Shown here in pieces: positions 60,982 through 64,000 of a stretch of DNA of 64,000 nt (positions are counted from its first letter, which is position 1; every line of letters starts with the position of its first letter). Position numbers and translations under genes: made by a program. Source of the DNA: Tetrahymena thermophila SB210 (lineage: Eukaryota; Ciliophora; Oligohymenophorea; Hymenostomatida; Tetrahymenidae); assembly GCF_000189635.1 (NCBI RefSeq), contig NW_002476418.1, positions 62,001 to 126,000 on the forward strand, given 5' to 3'. The notes beneath the pieces are model-generated. The model saw nothing but the letters and a program-made list of their open reading frames with translations, did not search any database and had not been told where the DNA came from.

Positions 60982-63157
60982 TCATAATTTTGCTTAGTTT
61001 TATTTTATGGAATATAATATCCTTTTATTAACATCTGCATTATTGTAATTTTTATCAATCTAGCACTTCTAAAAAAATTTATTGACATATTTACATTGTA
61101 AATCACATGAATTCAATATATCTTACTACTTTTCAAAGTAGCTTTTCACTATCATTTATTTATATATATATTTTTATTATAATTAATATAATTTAAAAAA
61201 TAAATTAAAATACTCTATTTCTTATCTTTGTAGTTTTTGAAATCTCCTGTTAAGTACTAAGAAGTATATCCTACCAATTAGATAGCTGCTAATTATTCCT
61301 TGCTAAGGAGTAGCATCACAGATTTCTTTAAAAATAATATATCCTGATATAAATTCTAAATATTTAGACACTTATACATTTATTTTTCAATTAGTCTTTT
61401 ATATCTTGGAGTCTAATCTTTTTAATATTTGATTCCCTACTTATTTCTCCATAGTTTCCATATTTCTTTTATTCTTTTAATTTTCTGAAAGAGACTGCTG
61501 TTGATTAATTACCATATTAATTTAAAAACAAATATTTGTAGTAAACTCTTAAAATAAAAAAATAATACCTTTTATTGAAAATCATTTTTTTAGAATATTG
61601 AAATATCTTTACATCCTTAATAATCTTCAACTTACTTATAAAGCAATCTAAATTACTTGCCTAACTTACTATTGTCTTTTAATTTTAATTTGAATAATTT
61701 TTAGGATTATTAGTTGGATTATTTAAATTCTAAAAAAGAATTTATTTGTTAGAATTTGAGCTGAGAGATAGGTTATTTGGACTTAATAATTATTTTACTT
61801 ATAAATCATTCACTAAATTTTGATTTTTTTATTAATTAGCAAAAGTATGAGTAGCTTTACTCTCTTTAACAATATTTAATTCATTTATTTCAATAATTTC
61901 ATCTTTTTAATGATTTGCATCTTAAGTATTCTATTCATATGAAGGACTTTATTCTAATTAAGATCTAAATTTTGAAGAAAAGTTAGGTATAAAAATTGTA
62001 TCAATAACCTCTCTTTCTTAAACTTCTTCTTCATTTGCTTTTACTAACACCTAATTTAATGTGTTATTGCCTGATAACTTATCTTCACAAACTTTATTAG
62101 CTTTAAGCATTACTTCATAAGTGTCTTAGTACATATTTTATAAAAATACGTGCAAAAAATCTTAAAATATATCTCTTTAAGCAACCATTCTAAAAATGAA
62201 GCCTAAAGTAAGAAGCAAAGCAAAACCACTGTTTGCTAAGGCCAAAATATCTGGAATAGTAGGAAATTAAATAGAAATAAATTAAACTATTTAATCCATT
62301 TCAAAATTTATTTGTATGTATGGAGAATCAAACTGGTTACTAAAAACATCATTATAAGAGTTGTAATTGATTGGGCCGGAGTATTAATTTTCTGATTGAA
62401 TAATAAGTCCTTAACTTATTTTTGTTATTTACTACTAGGGATTTAAGCGATTAATAATGTATTAATCTGATTCAGTGTAAATAAATTTTCTCATATAATT
62501 AACCTGGTTTTGTTAAGAACTAATATTGAACTGATATGTATATAACTTCAAATTCAAGCCAACAGTTTCTCCATTCACAAAGTCTTCTATCTCAGTTTGA
62601 TTAGCACAGTTATTAGGAACAGTAGTTTTTAAGCTATCTGTTATTGGACAAGGGTAATAAACAAGCTATAACTAAGATCGGATATTATTTCTAACACTTT
62701 CAATCAAGGTGAAATTGTTTATGCTTGAAAAATCTACACAGCTATAGCCTTAAAGTTAAGGATCTGTACACTCAATTATGTTGAGTATTTTTTGTAATTT
62801 AATGTCAGGAGATTTATAGACAAAGAAAGCAATGGGAACGATATAAGTTTTGTTCATTTGCTATTAATATTAGTCTAAACTAGTTTTTAAATCGTATTAG
62901 AACTTAAAAGCAAACAAATCATTATGAAGGGAGATTTCAGTAGCTTCATCCGTGATAAACATTTGTGATCTAAATTTCGGATCAATCTTATTGTTAAGGT
63001 ATTATAAGACCAGATAAATGAAGTAGCTAACCACTATTGCTAGGATTATTAATGAGATTAGAGCCCCTTAAAAAGTTCCTTTCTTAGTTTATTAATTTCC
63101 TAGGTAAAAGTTAAAGGGTTAGGAAAACAAATCTGTTTTAGTGAAGAGATTTATCAT
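60982..63157 (-). CDS. Two-TM membrane protein family, copy 4 (intact)
   Basis: Three exons join in phase: 63157-61569, 61497-61214, 61148-60982; 679 aa. The layout equals copy 1: TM1 (ALISLIILAIVVSYFIYLV), a Cys-bearing domain (NIIECTD, YSCVDFS, YYPCPITD, NNCANQT), TM2 (ILALANSGFALLLTLGFIF), a polar tail, and in exon 2 LYQDILFLKKSVMLLLSKEQ followed by LAAIQLVGYTSQYLTGDF. Exon 3 holds FEKQQDILNSCDLQCKYV. The start ATG is shared with the decayed copy 2, which supports it. Function is unknown; membrane location is inferred from the hydrophobic segments. Confidence 0.8.
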
Positions 63158-63573
63158 AATAACTAAATTACTTCTACTTACTTATTTTGTATTTTAGAAT
63201 TTAATTTATAAACAAATAAAATACATATTTAAATAATCAATATTCTAGAGATAATTAATAAAAAATTTACAAAATATATATTTGATAGAAATTCTTTGAA
63301 TAATAAAATAAAATTTTAACAATTTATCTGATATATAATGAATTATATATTTAAAGTAAAGCTTAATCAAGTTATTTTTTATATAAAAATTAATTAATTA
63401 GTTAAGTTTTATTAATTTAATATTTTAAAAATATTATTTAATATTCTAAATCCATTTATAATTTGAACAAAAGAATAAAATTAAATTTAGGTTTTTGTTA
63501 TTAAATATTTATTAATATTGAAATTTTATGATATATTATAAGATATAAAATATTTTATGATAGTAATTAATTT

Positions 63574-63612
<39 letters not shown>

Positions 63613-64000
63613 TTTTATATTACAAACATAAAATAAATGTAATTAATCTTATTGGTTTTTTAGATCTTATTATCTAAATTAATACATATAAGAATACGAA
63701 CCCAGTTGAATAATAACCGATTTTGCCAAATTTACAAGTATTTCTGTGATTACTTGTATTTTCAAATTTTATAAAAATAAATCCTACATTTTTGAATAGG
63801 AATAATTTTAAAAAAAGGCATATTAATATAACTCTCACATCAATTCACTTGTACTAAAAAATAATCACTTTAAAAAATTATAGATAATATCATGGAAATT
63901 TTATTTATTGTAATATTTTTTTTGAATAAAGAATGAGTGAAATGTAAATGATAACAAGAATTATAACTTTTTGAAATTAAATGAGATTTTCATAAATAAT
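63158..64000 (+). other. Intergenic, right end of window
   Basis: AT-rich sequence upstream of copy 4, in part duplicated upstream of copy 2. It contains a (TTTA)n run. No gene seen up to the end of the window. Confidence 0.55.
63573..63616 (+). repeat. (TTTA)n microsatellite
   Basis: A perfect run of about eleven TTTA units in non-coding DNA. Confidence 0.9.

Overview
The window looks like a macronuclear chromosome segment of an oligohymenophorean ciliate, most like Tetrahymena. It is strongly AT-rich. TAA and TAG fall where conserved proteins have glutamine (for example in the [15 protein letters not shown] motif of the myosin, codon 15155-15157), and TGA is the only terminator. Introns are short to medium (about 40-330 nt), GT...AG and AT-rich. 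I saw no telomere repeats, functional tRNA, rRNA or CRISPR array. Because only TGA stops translation, single open frames are a poor guide; the gene models here were built by following conserved motifs and checking splice phase. Domain and gene names come from motif recognition, not from a database search.

Layout. 1-5.5 kb: a large membrane protein with PMP-like repeats and a cysteine-rich stalk (5' end outside the window), convergent with a coiled-coil gene. 6.4-7.3 kb: a four-helix membrane protein. 8.0-9.7 kb: a CFAP36-type BART-domain ciliary protein with three UIM-like motifs. 10.7-17.0 kb (minus): an unconventional myosin ending in MyTH4 and FERM domains. 19.0-20.3 kb (minus): a tandem CCCH zinc-finger protein. 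21.1-23.5 kb: a CAMK-like kinase with a changed DFG motif. 24.8-29.0 kb: glycogen phosphorylase. 29.9-31.1 kb (minus): a NudC protein. 32.0-35.2 kb (minus) and 37.3-40.5 kb (plus): two head-to-head channel-like proteins with unusual pore and CNBD motifs. 41.2-49.4 kb (minus): a very large AGC kinase of IRE/Rim15/MAST type with a CCHC finger. 51.1-53.6 kb: a leucine-rich-repeat gene of identical-size 90-nt exons, one of which carries a SINE-like insertion. 54.2-63.2 kb (minus): a tandem cluster of four copies of one membrane-protein family, two intact, one shortened at the 5' end and one decayed.

Functionally the window is a normal mixture: cytoskeleton and cilia (myosin, CFAP36, NudC), signalling (two kinases, two channels), carbohydrate storage (glycogen phosphorylase), RNA regulation (CCCH protein) and lineage-specific surface or membrane families. 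The parts most worth a second look are the paired channels, the SINE-like insertion that leaves the LRR frame open, and the decaying tandem cluster.
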